The position numbers and the translations under genes are program-made. The notes beneath the pieces were generated by a model. That model worked only from the letters and a program-made list of their open reading frames with translations, did not search any database and was not told the origin of the DNA. 64,000 nt of DNA. Origin: Erigeron canadensis. Taxonomy: Eukaryota > Streptophyta > Magnoliopsida > Asterales > Asteraceae. Below are positions 1 through 10,612 of the stretch, one piece after another; within the stretch, counting starts at the first letter, position 1; each line of letters starts with the position of its first letter. The stretch lies in NCBI RefSeq assembly GCF_010389155.1, contig NC_057764.1, positions 10,850,001-10,914,000 of the forward strand, given 5' to 3'.

Positions 1-1196
1 GTTTATCATCTCGACTCTGAACGTAAAATATTATTAATTTTTAACTTCTTCTTTGATGTTTGTATCAATTTTTAATTTCACTAACTTTTACTTTTATAAA
101 TTGCAGACTCGGTTCAAATTGGACCACTTTATTGAGATTCCTAACCCCGAGGATCCTATCAGGCGGGGGTTCCGGCTGTGTGTTGATAGGGACTGCTCAG
201 ATCAGTATCGGCTCCAAAAGAGCCAGTTCAAGAGAGCCCACTTTTCCAAAAAGGGGGGCCTAGATGCAGTTCCCCAGTTGGAACAAACTGTTCCTCCAGA
301 GGGTATGTCACAGGAGGACTGGAGAGCTTTGTTGGGGTATTACCAGAGGGAGGACCGGGTGAAGCAGTCGGCGAGAAACAGCACGAACAGGGCAAGCAAG
401 TTCTTGCGGGGACCCATGGTCGTAAGTCTTACTCTCAGTACGTCCACCAGGAGAAGGTTAGTTATGAATTATATATGTATTAAATATATATACTTGTGTT
501 TAAAAGTATAAGTTTAATAATGCATATTTCTTATAATATATATGTATTAAATATAAATACTTGTGTTTAAAAGTATAAATTAAAGAATGTATATGTCTTA
601 TGATAAATTGATGTGTTTACAGGTTGAAAAAAACAAGGACGTGGACTTGGTGGATTTGTTCGTGATTAAGCACAAGAAGAAGAAGGATAAACAACAGCCG
701 ATGGCTGAAGAAATACATGTATGTGTCTCTCTTTAGGATTTTATATTTTTTAGTATTAAATGTTAATTAATCAACCTTATGTATAATGTAACGTTTTTTA
801 CAGTCTCAGCTCAAGAAGAAGAAGGAGGAGGCTGAACAGGACCCCGTTCCAACACCAGATCCTGACATTGTCATGGATGTACGGGGACCCCAGGCGGAGC
901 ATCGTCGAGGCATAGGGCGGGTCATCAGGCAGATGGGTACCGAGGCGTATGACTATACGCATCTTACCCAGGGACAGCCACGTGCATCATTTGACTTGAA
1001 CAATGACCCACCTCAGCCTAGCCAGACGTCCACCTTATTTGAGGAATTATTTAACTATTCTAGTTATGCACAGACTCCTTTTCCTCCTCAACCATCCCAG
1101 CAGTTGCCCACAGCCCCTCAATACTCAGCCGGATCGTATTATATGAATTTGGATGACGATGATGATGATGATGAGAGCGATGATGCTCATCATTAG
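1..1196 (+). pseudogene. Transposase_24-like (Ptta/En/Spm) gene, 3' part, frameshifted
   Basis: This is the C-terminal part of a plant Transposase_24-type protein; the 5' end lies outside the window. The exons I infer are 107-456 (acceptor TTGCAG, donor AAG|GTTAGT), 623-718 and 804-1196, and the last two join in phase. The family pattern is visible: an SQFKRAHF segment, then MSQEDWRALLGYYQ, then SARNSTNRASK and THGRKSYSQ, followed by a lysine-rich stretch and a proline-rich tail ending in a run of seven aspartates. The NRASK and THGRKSYSQ blocks lie in different frames. Loss of one GCAA unit near 393-400 (4 nt) would explain this, so the copy is probably non-functional. Nucleotides 1-22 could be the end of an upstream exon (donor GTAAAA). 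The protein would act in the nucleus on element DNA. The call rests on family pattern only. Confidence 0.62.
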
Positions 1197-1557
1197 TATT
1201 TTGTGGTTATAAACAATATATTTTTTATCGTATGAATTATGTTTGTGGTGTATATGTGTTTATCTTTTCGGATTTGCTGGTGATGATGGTCATAATAAAC
1301 GAAAAAAACGTAAAAAAAATATGCCTAATCTATATACATAAATACGTCAACTATTATTAGTAATAGAATACGTCAACGATATCTAGTACTTATAAAAACA
1401 AAAACATCAAAGATAGCTATAGAATACGTCAACTATTATTAGTAATTATTATAACAAATATAAGTAAAAAAATACATCAACGATATCTAGTACTTATAAT
1501 AACTATTATTACATACGTTAAAGAGTTACAAACAAACAATTATACGATATAAATAAA
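1197..1557. other. AT-rich spacer between convergent transposase genes, with short direct repeats
   Basis: No gene is seen. Two short blocks are each present twice: AATACGTCAACTATTATTAG (1341 and 1422) and TCAACGATATCTAGTACTTA (about 1373 and 1476). This suggests a local duplication of roughly 80-100 bp. The stretch is the shared 3' flank of the convergent Transposase_24-like and MULE-OTU genes. Confidence 0.6.
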
Positions 1558-2928
1558 CTATTCAAGGATCTCATATCCCGTAGGTGCCTTATTAGCTTGA
1601 ATGTGTCTGTGGTACTCAGCCAAACGGTCCCTGTACTTCGGATGTGTTACCCAGGCCTGCGATGCAGGTTTATCATGTCCCCAAGCTGAGGTGTAAGGCA
1701 TTGGGCAGTCCTTATCTAAAAAAACCGTAACAAAATGTGTCGACCCCGATACCAGGGCAATGCATATCGGGTCATCTACGTATAGCTCGCCTAGCCCCTT
1801 CCAAAAAGGAAAACATGTGATGTTCTCCTCTAAACTTAAATAGATAATTATTACCCCCAACGCATTAGACAGAAGCATAGCGCAATATGGATTCATCATC
1901 CAGTAATCGTGTGGGCGACCATTTGGATAAGACATTGATAGCAAAGTGTGTATGTGTTTAGCGTCACCAGCGAATGCACCCTCATAGTATCCGCGCCTGG
2001 ACTCATACTCCTCTAGCATTAGTTTGCGAATCCACTCGATTTTTTGCTCGTTTTCACCCAAAGCAACAGCCAGTGCCCGAAACCCACAGTTACCATCAGA
2101 CTGTACATTTTTTATGTTGACAACGTATCTTTGAAAGAACTTAGGGAGCTGGCCTAGGTAATGACTCATGTCAAACGATGTTGACTCACTCGGGAAAAAG
2201 TTGTGTGTAAACGGTTCAGGGTTGTTCTGCGGATTTTGTGTATTCTGTGTAATGGGTGTCGAGAATAATTGATCAACAAAGCTATATGTTTCTTCTTGCG
2301 TTTGGTTATTCTGGTCTCCGAAATAACTTTGTGTGTCTGCGAAACGTGAATCGCTACCCACATACGAACTATGTCTGCCACTTTGTCCCCAGTATAGTTT
2401 GTTATAAGGTTCGCTAAAGGAATCTGTATTTCCCGGGATGTTAAACTCGTAACCCACATACCCACTCTGCCTACCACTTTGACCCCATAATACTTTGTTA
2501 TATGGTTCGTCTACATTGTCTGGCACATTCATTGATAGGCCCACATAATTACTTTGTCTCCCAATCTGACCCCATTCGGGCTGGCTTTGAGTCCAATTTG
2601 AACTGGTTCCCACATGATCATTGTGCCTCCCACTTTGAGGTGATTGTGGTTGGCTTTCAGTTTCATTGAAGAAACGTGATGGTGTTTTCGCGAAAAAAGA
2701 ACTGGTGCCCACATGATCACTCTGTCTCCGACTTTCAGGTGATTGTGGTTGACTTTCCGTTTCTTCATAAAAACGTGATTGGGTGCTCACGTATTCACTG
2801 TGTCTCGCATATTGACCTTCTCTAAATGCACATGACGGCTGCGAAAATTGATCGAAGAATTGAACCGACCTGGATTTTTGGAGACCGGAGGGTGCTGTGT
2901 TTGTCGGTGGTCTGTTATGTTCGGGCTC
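1558..2928 (-). CDS. Last exon of the MULE gene: repetitive linker plus OTU cysteine protease domain
   Basis: This exon alone encodes 456 residues. The N-terminal half is a low-complexity linker with about six degenerate copies of a motif of the form GQSGRQSxYVG, with spacers such as NETESQPQSP and EPYNKLYW. The C-terminal ~200 residues look like an OTU cysteine protease: SDGNCGFRALA holds the Asp and nucleophilic Cys, and GSTHFVTVFLD holds the candidate catalytic His. The exon follows an intron after NIPQ (3049) with acceptor TTTTGCAG, so it belongs to the transposase gene; there is no ATG at its 5' end. OTU proteases remove ubiquitin-like modifiers, and the role in transposition is unknown. 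The exon itself has no internal stop. Confidence 0.8.
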   Translation of the reverse strand, partial: EPEHNRPPTNTAPSGLQKSRSVQFFDQFSQPSCAFREGQYARHSEYVSTQSRFYEETESQPQSPESRRQSDHVGTSSFFAKTPSRFFNETESQPQSPQSGRHNDHVGTSSNWTQSQPEWGQIGRQSNYVGLSMNVPDNVDEPYNKVLWGQSGRQSGYVGYEFNIPGNTDSFSEPYNKLYWGQSGRHSSYVGSDSRFADTQSYFGDQNNQTQEETYSFVDQLFSTPITQNTQNPQNNPEPFTHNFFPSESTSFDMSHYLGQLPKFFQRYVVNIKNVQSDGNCGFRALAVALGENEQKIEWIRKLMLEEYESRRGYYEGAFAGDAKHIHTLLSMSYPNGRPHDYWMMNPYCAMLLSNALGVIIIYLSLEENITCFPFWKGLGELYVDDPICIALVSGSTHFVTVFLDKDCPMPYTSAWGHDKPASQAWVTHPKYRDRLAEYHRHIQANKAPTGYEILE

Positions 2929-5105
2929 CTGCAAAAAAAAAAATTTTAATAACAGATTACACTTACAAGTATACTAACAAATAGGGGGCAATTACCAAAA
3001 AAAAAAATTCAATTAATTAAATGTAGTTCGAATTATGATCCGACATACTTGAGGTATATTTTTCTTAGACCCGATTGGTCTTCCACGTTTATTTTTAATA
3101 ACAGAAGGGTCCTTGATTTTCGTTCTCCCCGGATAGACGATGTCTTCTAATTTAGAAATCCAGTTTTTGCGATTTGACTTCGGTTGATCCTTAAACTGGA
3201 CTTTAACATCCTCTACTAATTGGTCGATAGCTTCGTCATCGTCAGAGTCTTTTCGATGATCGTTGTCCGGAAGGCATGTCGACGGTGTCAGGTCTAGCTT
3301 TCTCTAAAAGTCATTTATGGTATGCACCTCAACACGTTTGTCTACATTTTTGACGAAAAATAATTACAATATTTGTGCATTTACCAAAAAAAAAGCAATT
3401 GCCTATATTTCAATAAACTTACTGCAATGCATGTACGCAGCTAGACGACAGGCACATGGAAGGCCACAACTAATCCACACCTTACACCCGCACTTTCTCA
3501 AGTCTTTTCCGATCTCATTTTTTAATCGTTTAATTTCATCGACCATTATATCAAGAGCTGTCACAGATACAACAAAAAGCAGGTCTTTCAAACATGGGTA
3601 GTTGTGTTTACCAGCTCTATAAATCCTGCTTTCTTCCAGTTAGCCCTTGATTTCTGTATCTTGTCCGAGGAGGACATCATTAACACATTGAATTATTCTT
3701 TGAAATGTACATCTCCCCTGTAACTCGGACTTGAGGAGTGAATGCTCAGCCTCAACTCTGTTGGTAGTGTAGTTACGGTAGTTGAGGTGCTGATCGACCC
3801 AAAAGGACACAAACTTTTCCTTGTACGGGGAAAGCCACTCCTTCTGCAGGTACTTGTAAACCTCTGTCAATTTAACATTTGATTAGCTTGTGTGGGTATA
3901 TGTGATTTACCAAAAATTAGAAAAAAAAACCCTCAAAAGCACTTCACTTACTGTTTAAACGGGGACCCATCTTCTCTTTTAAATATGATAAATTGTTGGT
4001 GTACTCTTCTAGTGTGCGGGACTCGTAAAGTTTTTTCCACCATCCATAAAAAGGCCCCCATTTCCCTTCCCCTTTTAACGATGGCATGCTAAATTTGTCT
4101 ATGTTCCTCCATATGTGCACTCTACACAGTAAATGGTATGCTTCAGGCATAACGGTTTTGCATGCTTTCATTAGCGCCAGATCCCGGTCCGTGAGTACCA
4201 CGCGCACAGCAAAGCCTTCACCTAACGTCGACTTCAAACACTCCAACACCCATCTATAATTATGCTCTTGTTCGCTTATGATAAACGCATATGATATGCT
4301 AAAGGTCCTGTTTGTTGGAGTGACACCAACGATCTCGACCAACGACATGTTGTACATATTAGTTTTGTACGTGGCGTCTATTTGGATAACATAAGGAAAT
4401 GCACGCCACAACTTAAATGATGTCGGATGTATAAAAAACAGATTCTCCAACCGACCAGATACACTGTTTGTTGTATGATAATACAAGTAATTATGCTCCT
4501 TAAGCAAACTGAACATAACCTGTTTCATTTGAACAATATGGCGTACATATGTCGTTTCAGATACTCTATCATAGTAAATAAATAAAAAGATATGTAAATT
4601 TGATATAATATACCTGCATTGGAGTGTTCCCATGTTTTTTGGCCGCCTTCTTCCGCATAGCTTTTTGGAAATTGTAAATGTCATCACAGCGGGTCAAGTT
4701 TCCTGGAAAGTTTTCTTTCAATAGCTTTAACATCCTACGGGGCGTACTACCACGATGATATTCTTCTTCCAGAAATAATCTCTCCTCTTCAGTCAACCTT
4801 CTTGCGTACGCGTAACCTTCCAGATTCTTAGCTGGATAGTGATTATGTGTGTCGTCTACAATGGTTATCCTCCAACCATCATCAGTCAAACGACCGATTA
4901 ATCTAAAGGGGCACTGACATTTAAGTGTCTTTTTAACGAGGCCGCGTATCCTATCATCCATTTTCCCAGAAAGATTACAGACTATCGTCACTTTATTTTT
5001 TACACCAGGTAAGTTGGAATTTGTTCGTCGTTTGATTAACACATAACCAAGCTGCAATCCTGTACTTTTGGCCCAGTTGAACAATTCTTCGTGTGAATCG
5101 AACAC

Positions 5106-5759
5106 CTAAATTAGTTTTTTTTTTAAAAATTATCATTAAATTGTATACTTATAAATATCTAACATTTTAAATATGCAATAAATATAACAACGAAACACAA
5201 ATTAAATAGTACTAAAATATAAATATTTTAATGATATTTGCATAAATTAGATTTTTTAAAAAAATTATCATTAATTTGTATACTAATAAATATCTAACAT
5301 TTTAAAATCGCAATATCTAACATTTTAAAATTGCAATAAATTTAACATCCTAACACAAATTAAATAGTACTAAAATATAAATATTTTAATGATATTGCCT
5401 AAATTAGTTTTTTTTTTAAATTATCATTAATTGTACACTAATAAATATCTAACATTTTAAAATTGCAATATCTAACATTTTAAAATTGCAATAAATTTAA
5501 CAACGAAACACAAATTAAATAGTATTAAAATATAAATATTTTAATGATATTTGCCTAAATTAGTTTTTTTTAAAAAGGTGTCTGGTAACCCGACCACCTT
5601 TTTGGTAACCCAAATTATCATTAATTTGTATACTAATAAATATCTAACATTTTAAATATGCAATAAATTTAACAGCAAAATACAAATTAAATACTACTAA
5701 AATATAAACTAATAATGATATTTGCCTAAATTAGTTTTTTTTAAAGTTAACAAGGATAC
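5106..5759 (-). repeat. Intron 1 of the MULE gene, built of four AT-rich tandem units
   Basis: The intron between exons 1 and 2 consists of about four copies of a 145-165-bp AT-rich unit, starting near 5107, 5250, 5402 and 5565. Each copy carries CCTAAATTAG, ATTATCATTAAT, AATATCTAACATTTTAAA and ATAAATATTTTAATGATAT. Units 2 and 3 contain an extra internal duplication of ATCTAACATTTTAAAATTGC. Unit 4 carries an inserted GC-richer block at 5577-5610 with two copies of GGTAACCC around CCGACCACC. The CTAAATTAG that recurs in each unit resembles the acceptor side of the intron itself. Confidence 0.75.
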
Positions 5760-6027
5760 CTGATTGGTGTGGAAAACCCTAGCGTCGTAGTCAAAATGAA
5801 GGGCCGCTTCTGGTATCTCAAATTCTTCATCAGGTTCTTCTAAGTGAAGCTCAAAACCTTCCGCACCCATTTCACCCCATATACTTTCAAAATCCATCTG
5901 AAATAATGATAAACTATAATAATAATACTAAAGATCTACAATTTATAGTATATTGAAAATCTAATGTATATCTATATATCTATATCTATATATATAAATG
6001 AAAACAATAACATATATATATATATAT

Positions 6028-6231
6028 AGGTTTTAGGTAAAATAAAACAAGTATTAAAGTAAAACAAATAAAACAATAGGTTTTTCTTCACTGAAGATCA
6101 CCGTGCAGCATAAAAATCATTGTGCATCAATTGCTTCGTGAATCTTCGTGCATCAATTTAACCATGATCCAAGGGTCAAGATCATGTCTTATTTGTTTTA
6201 CTTTAATACTTGTTTTACAATACCCAACCCC
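6028..6231. mobile_element. MITE (about 200 bp) with terminal inverted repeats in (TA)n flanks
   Basis: The core of the left inverted repeat (6044-6069) and the reverse complement of 6191-6216 match perfectly over 26 bp; the core begins AAAACAAGTATTAAAGTAAA. Similarity extends outward to GG(G) ends next to TATATATA runs on both sides, consistent with insertion at TA. There is no coding capacity. The interior carries direct repeats of GTGCATCAATT. Confidence 0.72.
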
Positions 6232-6391
6232 TATATATATATATATATATGTTACGAGTTTCTATAATAGAACTGAAAGAACTATAATTATAACTATATT
6301 GAGAAAATAGAAAGAACAAATAGATTGCTTGTATAAGAACCGAAAGCGATTGTGAGAAAAGCGGACGCTACGAGTTTCCATATATAGAACC

Positions 6392-6520
6392 GCCCGTACA
6401 CTGTGGACTTGATGGTCCACAGTGGAGTTTGTTTTTATCCACTTTTTGCAGCGAGTTTCGTATACTGACTTTTTGCAGCGACCCTCGCTGTAAAAAGTGT
6501 GGTCATTTTACTAAAAAACT
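6392..6520. repeat. Two strong hairpins with GCAGCGA motifs, DNA-transposon subterminal-like
   Basis: CACTGTGGAC TTGATG GTCCACAGTG (about 6399-6424) is a perfect 10-bp stem. About 50 bp downstream, ACTTTTTGCAGCGA CCC TCGCTGTAAAAAGT forms a nearly perfect 14-bp stem, and a third direct copy, ACTTTTTGCAGCGA, lies just upstream. TTTTTGCAGCGA-type hairpin repeats resemble subterminal repeats of plant CACTA elements. No CACTA terminus is visible, so the assignment is tentative. Confidence 0.45.
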
Positions 6521-7250
6521 GGTCGGGTCACCAGGCGCTTTATTATTAGGTAATTTTTCTTATTTTATGATTACTGACATATTAGTATCATTAAGATTCG
6601 GTGAGCTTTTCTTACGGTAAATCTTTGGAAGTCGACTATACAAAAAAGGTTTGTTTATTAACATCTTATTTATTCTTTGATGGTATTTTTTTACGAGTAT
6701 TAAATTTTTGGGGAATTCATAATGTTTTCATCTTTTCTCTCATGTTGAATATTGATGGTTACAATTAGGTATTATATATATATGGGGCTATCATAGTCAA
6801 GAGAAAAAAATAAATTTATCATTTAATCTTGACTATTGAAATTCAAAGTCAAATTAATCTTAACCATTACAATTGAAGTCAAAGTTTTCTTCTTTTAAAC
6901 ATGGTAAGTGGTAACTAATTTCTTTTATTTAATGTATAGTTATATATTCATGGTAACATTTCAATTAGTCAATTTCTACATCAAAGACTTGTTGTCTTCG
7001 GGAAAAGAATGCAAAGTCTTCATACAGGTATGCTGTATGCATCTATCTTCAACCAAATTTATGTATGCATAAAACTTTAGTTTTATCCATATACAAAAAT
7101 GAAAGTAAAGAAATTCTGCGAAACAACAAGTCCGTCTAGTTATACCACTATCTAATAAAATTTCTTTTTAACTTTTAGCATTTTTACTTATTATAAAATA
7201 TAAAAATTAAGCTTTAAAATTTAGTTTATAAGTTAGCATTAATTCATTAA

Positions 7251-7281
<31 letters not shown>

Positions 7282-8590
7282 AAAAAGAGTTTGATATTTT
7301 TAGCTTTTTGCTATCGATAAGATGCAATATATATATATACATGGGATATGCTATTTTACTTAGAGCTGTTAATAAGGTCGATTAGGATCGGGTTGAAAGG
7401 TTGAAGAGTTTCTGACCCTGACCAAAGTTGAGTTGACACAATCGACCCGATTAATACAAGGGTTGATACGTCAAACGAGTTGTTTTAGCTCAAATGAGTT
7501 ATTTTTTTTGACATGTCAAATCGGCTGGTCTTGGATCAAGTGGATTATTTTGAGTAATGTGGGTTAGTAGGTCAAATGTGTGATACATATGTAAACTTTT
7601 ATTATTTGGTAATCCATTGTGTAAAAAGTGATGTTTGTTCTTAAGTTTAAGTTTAAGTCAAATGGTTTGTAGGTTGTTGGATCAAATGACTTGATGGGTC
7701 AACCTATTATCAACATTATATAAAATATAAATATTTGTAGGTTGGCGGGTTGGATTACTAACCCAAAAGGTCAAACCGACCCAAAAAATCAAGTTAGTGG
7801 TTATCGGGTTAGATATCGCAACCCTAACCCAGTTTTCTGGTGGAGTAGTGATAATATTGATATATATATATTCAACCGACTATATATATATATATATTAT
7901 AAAAAATGTATAAAACTTAAGATTTATTTCAACATCATGCTTAATTTCAAAATAAACTTTAAAAAACATATAATTACTTGGTATCCCGGTCAGGGTGGAT
8001 CATGCTACAAAGAAAATAAATAAATTCAAGCTTTGATCTAGGCCATTTAAAATAGGGATTTGCTAAGGATTGTATTTAAGGTGCATAAATTATTTGTAAA
8101 ATTATCATAAAATTCAGGGAGTAGACCTTTAATATGGAAAATACAAGTTTTTTATGTACGTTAAATACAACCATTAAGGCTACATTTAGCATTTCCCTTA
8201 AATGATAATAATAAAAAAAAATAATCTTAGCCCTTAAAATTAAATGTCAAACTTTTGTTAAACATGGTAACTTTTTAATGTTATATAAATATACATTTAT
8301 TAATTATGACATATATTTACTATTTTCAATTTAAACTTAACTATTTTACATAGCTAATGAAATTAAAATGGTGTTAGAAGCAACAAAAAGGAAAGAATTC
8401 AATAACACTTAAAGTACTTTTAATCTAAAAATCTTTGTGTCAAGTGTGAATAAGTTTTGTTGTGTGGGATTTTCGGTCAAGACATAGATTGAAAAAAAGG
8501 CTTCATAAAATGAGGATTTAAACTTATAATTTCAAATCAAAAATCAAAAATATTTTAAATCAAATATGCATTGTTATTATTATACTAAAA
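6521..8590. other. AT-rich non-coding stretch with degenerate repeat
   Basis: No gene is seen. About 7361-7860 contains many interspersed GGGTT, AACCC and GGTCAA(A)TG words, starting at TTAGAGCTGTTAATAAGG. This is the look of a decayed hAT-like non-autonomous element. The remainder is simple AT-rich sequence with (TA)n tracts near 7250 and 7880. Confidence 0.4.
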
Positions 8591-8645
8591 GGGTACACGT
8601 GTAATACGGCATCAGTGATGGGTGGCAGCGGTGACGTCGTGACGG

Positions 8646-8764
8646 ATGGCAACGATGGCAATAGCGGAGTTAGGCACGAGCATGGGTCAAAACCCGGCTA
8701 GAGGCGTGCAAAACTTGACACCCGACAATGCAATAAAATTTAACCCTTCGTTATCCTATCAGGT
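8646..8764 (+). other. Possible isolated exon-like segment, unrecognised
   Basis: A short open stretch starting with ATG encodes about 40 coding-like residues (for example GQNPARGVQNLTPDN and FNPSLSYQ). It ends at a good donor-like site (TATCAG|GTATATG). I do not recognise it and find no partner exon nearby; it may be a captured gene fragment or chance. Confidence 0.2.
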
Positions 8765-8882
8765 ATATGTTACGCTTACTAATAAATGTTGGTTATTTGC
8801 ATTTTTGTTAATTTATTTTATCTTTGCATATAAAGTTTAACATGTTTCCTGTACTCTTAAGTCTTAATTATATATACATACA

Positions 8883-9076
8883 TATAAAGTGAGTATGTGG
8901 TTGTTCCCCATCTAAGCTTGAATGGGGAACCCCTCACACACAAATATTTTAATAATATTTGTATTTTAAACAAATAATGGAGCCCCCATGATATTCATGG
9001 ATTAAAAAAACAAATTGTGAAGGGTTCCCCATTTAAGCTTAGATGGGGGACAACCCCAAATTCACTTCCCCCATAT
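8883..9076. mobile_element. MITE with ~55-bp imperfect terminal inverted repeats
   Basis: TTCCCCATCTAAGCTTGAATGGGGAACCCCTCACA on the left mirrors the block around TGTGAAGGGTTCCCCATTTAAGCTTAGATGGGG on the right (about 9016-9050), and the similarity continues outward to the TATA-rich flanks. The element is about 195 bp long and non-coding, and its interior is AT-rich. Confidence 0.7.
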
Positions 9077-9387
9077 ATATATATATTGTTACTAACCCGA
9101 TCAACGACTGGGTATAGATCTAGTTGTCTTCTTGCTACAAGTGTTTTCTCGTTATATTTATTATTAAACGTGTGTGAATAATAACTGTTAAAGTTCAAGA
9201 TAGATACAAAAGTTAAGAAATAATGAACAAAATTAAGATTAGGAGGAGTCGTTCAAGGCTTAAAGCAATCCTAATATGAATTTGAGGTATTAGGTTCAAT
9301 TTTCGACTCTACTTTTTCTTTTCTTTTTTAACTTTGAAATTTTATATTTCAACAATTAAAATTTTTACATTTTGTTCGTTTTTAAAT

Positions 9388-9665
9388 TAGTTAGCCTAGT
9401 AATAAGGCAAACACTTACTGACCTTAAGGTCTTAGGTTTGATCCTCGCTGGACACAAAAAATAATTCCTTTAAGGTACCCGTTACCAATGAAACTTAGAC
9501 TCATATGTGAAGTTTAAATACGCGGGTTCATTCCTTCGGGTTGCCTACATCATGTCGGGATTAGAATGGAGGAATTTCACCAGCATCATATAGCTTATAC
9601 GGGTGGGTCAATAGGTATTCAATTGTGATACCGGGGCCAGGGTTTCCCCCATTACCTTTTTTTTT
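9388..9665 (+). mobile_element. SINE-like, tRNA-derived head
   Basis: A box A-like TTAGCCTAGTAATAAGG (about 9389-9405) is followed about 30 bp later by a box B-like GGTTTGATCCT (9435-9445), matching the pol III internal promoter layout. A tRNA-unrelated body follows, and the copy ends in a T run (9657-9665), as in plant Au-type SINEs. No clear target duplication was found by eye. Confidence 0.6.
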
Positions 9666-9741
9666 AAATCAGTATGAAATCATTTACCTTTGCATTTGTT
9701 TATTAAATTTCAACGCGGGACATGCGAGCTAGCTGGTTGCA

Positions 9742-9925
9742 ACTAGGGGCGTTCATCGGTTCGGTTTTCGGTTATTCGGTTTATTTGGTTCGGGTTTTTC
9801 AGTTTTTTTATTTTTCTTTTTCAAAACCAAAACCGAACCAAAACCTAATTCAAAATAGAAAACCAAACCGAAAACCAAATTAAAATTCGGTTCGGTTTCG
9901 GTTTAAAACCAAAAAGACCAAATAT
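9742..9925. repeat. hAT-like non-autonomous debris (CGGTTCGGTTT-rich fold-back)
   Basis: The segment starts GGGGCGTTCATCGGTTCGG and is built of alternating CGGTTCGGTT and AACCGAAACC words that can fold on themselves. This composition is common in plant hAT-type MITEs. Ends and target duplication were not resolved. Confidence 0.45.
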
Positions 9926-10273
9926 GAAAAACACAAATTCTTCATTTTGTCTAAGCTAAATTTAACCAAAATAGGTTCGTAATCCAATTTTTCACCAAAG
10001 TAGTAAGTTTAGACTTCAAACACGAAATGGATAAATAAGTAACATAATCATTCCAAAAAAAACTAGTATTAGAAAGTACCGGAACAAATAAGTTCTTTTT
10101 TATTATCATCATTAAAAAATTTCAATCTTTGATATTCAAGTTCTTCATTATTTTTCCATCCAATCTTTTTAAATTTTTACAAAAAATAAATATAATAAAC
10201 AAATAAAACATCTAATGTAAGAAGTATATTAATAATGATCTATATAAAATAGACAAATGTTAAATAATTATTT

Positions 10274-10612
10274 TGTAACACCCCAAGAATTTTTAAGGTA
10301 AAAGAAATTAACCCCTTTTTATAGTTTTTACATTAAATTAATTTCCTAGTATTTTATCTTTGGATATGGGGTTAATTTAGTTAGAACTTTAACGGATAGC
10401 GGGTAAAATACCCACAAAATTAGAAGTGGGTCGTGGCATCTATAGAAAGTGCCAGCCACTTACATGTTCCCTTACTCGTACTCCCACTATCTTCTTCTTC
10501 ACCCCTTTCATGCAATCCATTCCATTCTTTCAAAAATCAAAGTTTAATCCTCTCAAGCATAAGGAAGAGTTATTGGTAATAATCATTTCCATCATATAAT
10601 CTTCATTCAAAG
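10274..10612 (+). repeat. Possible truncated Ty3/gypsy-type LTR
   Basis: TGTAACACCCC at 10274 is a frequent 5' terminus of plant gypsy LTRs. The following ~340 bp have no ORF and are cut off where element A's LTR begins. No second copy is present in the window, so this is only suggestive. Confidence 0.3.

Larger units (their letters stand above)
1558..5897 (-). pseudogene. FAR1/MULE transposase with C-terminal OTU protease domain, two nonsense codons
   Basis: A six-exon gene: 5897-5760, 5105-4614, 4519-3952, 3863-3423, 3341-3049 and 2928-1558. All introns are GT-AG and every exon phase is compatible, giving 1,101 codons including the stop. In order the product has a 46-residue acidic leader, a FAR1-type DNA-binding domain (exon 2, ending GNTPMQ), a MULE DDE core (VIQIDATYKTN, VVLTDRDLALMKA, C-x2-H in LLCRVHIW, and TNRVEAEH as likely third acid), a SWIM-like zinc motif (CGCKVW...GLPCACRL, with Cys in place of the usual last His), an AT-hook-like RGRPIGSKK, and an OTU domain. 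It should bind and cut element ends in the nucleus. Two in-frame stops, TAA at 3642-3640 and TAG at 3306-3304 (a Trp codon by family pattern, F-W-R-K-L), interrupt an otherwise open frame. Confidence 0.85.

Noticed and set aside
3317..3601. Plus-strand ORF over the MULE gene
   Set aside because: It is antisense to exons and introns 4-5 of the MULE-OTU gene, which have better coding evidence and splice phases.
4520..4613. Coding extension of the MULE exon through SETTYVRHIVQ
   Set aside because: Joining at the earlier AG breaks the frame. The acceptor GAAACAG at 4520 gives GNTPMQ|VMFSLL in phase and matches the family.
7742..8023. 93-codon plus ORF
   Set aside because: It lies in degenerate GGGTT/AACCC repeat and (TA)n sequence, and its composition is not coding-like.
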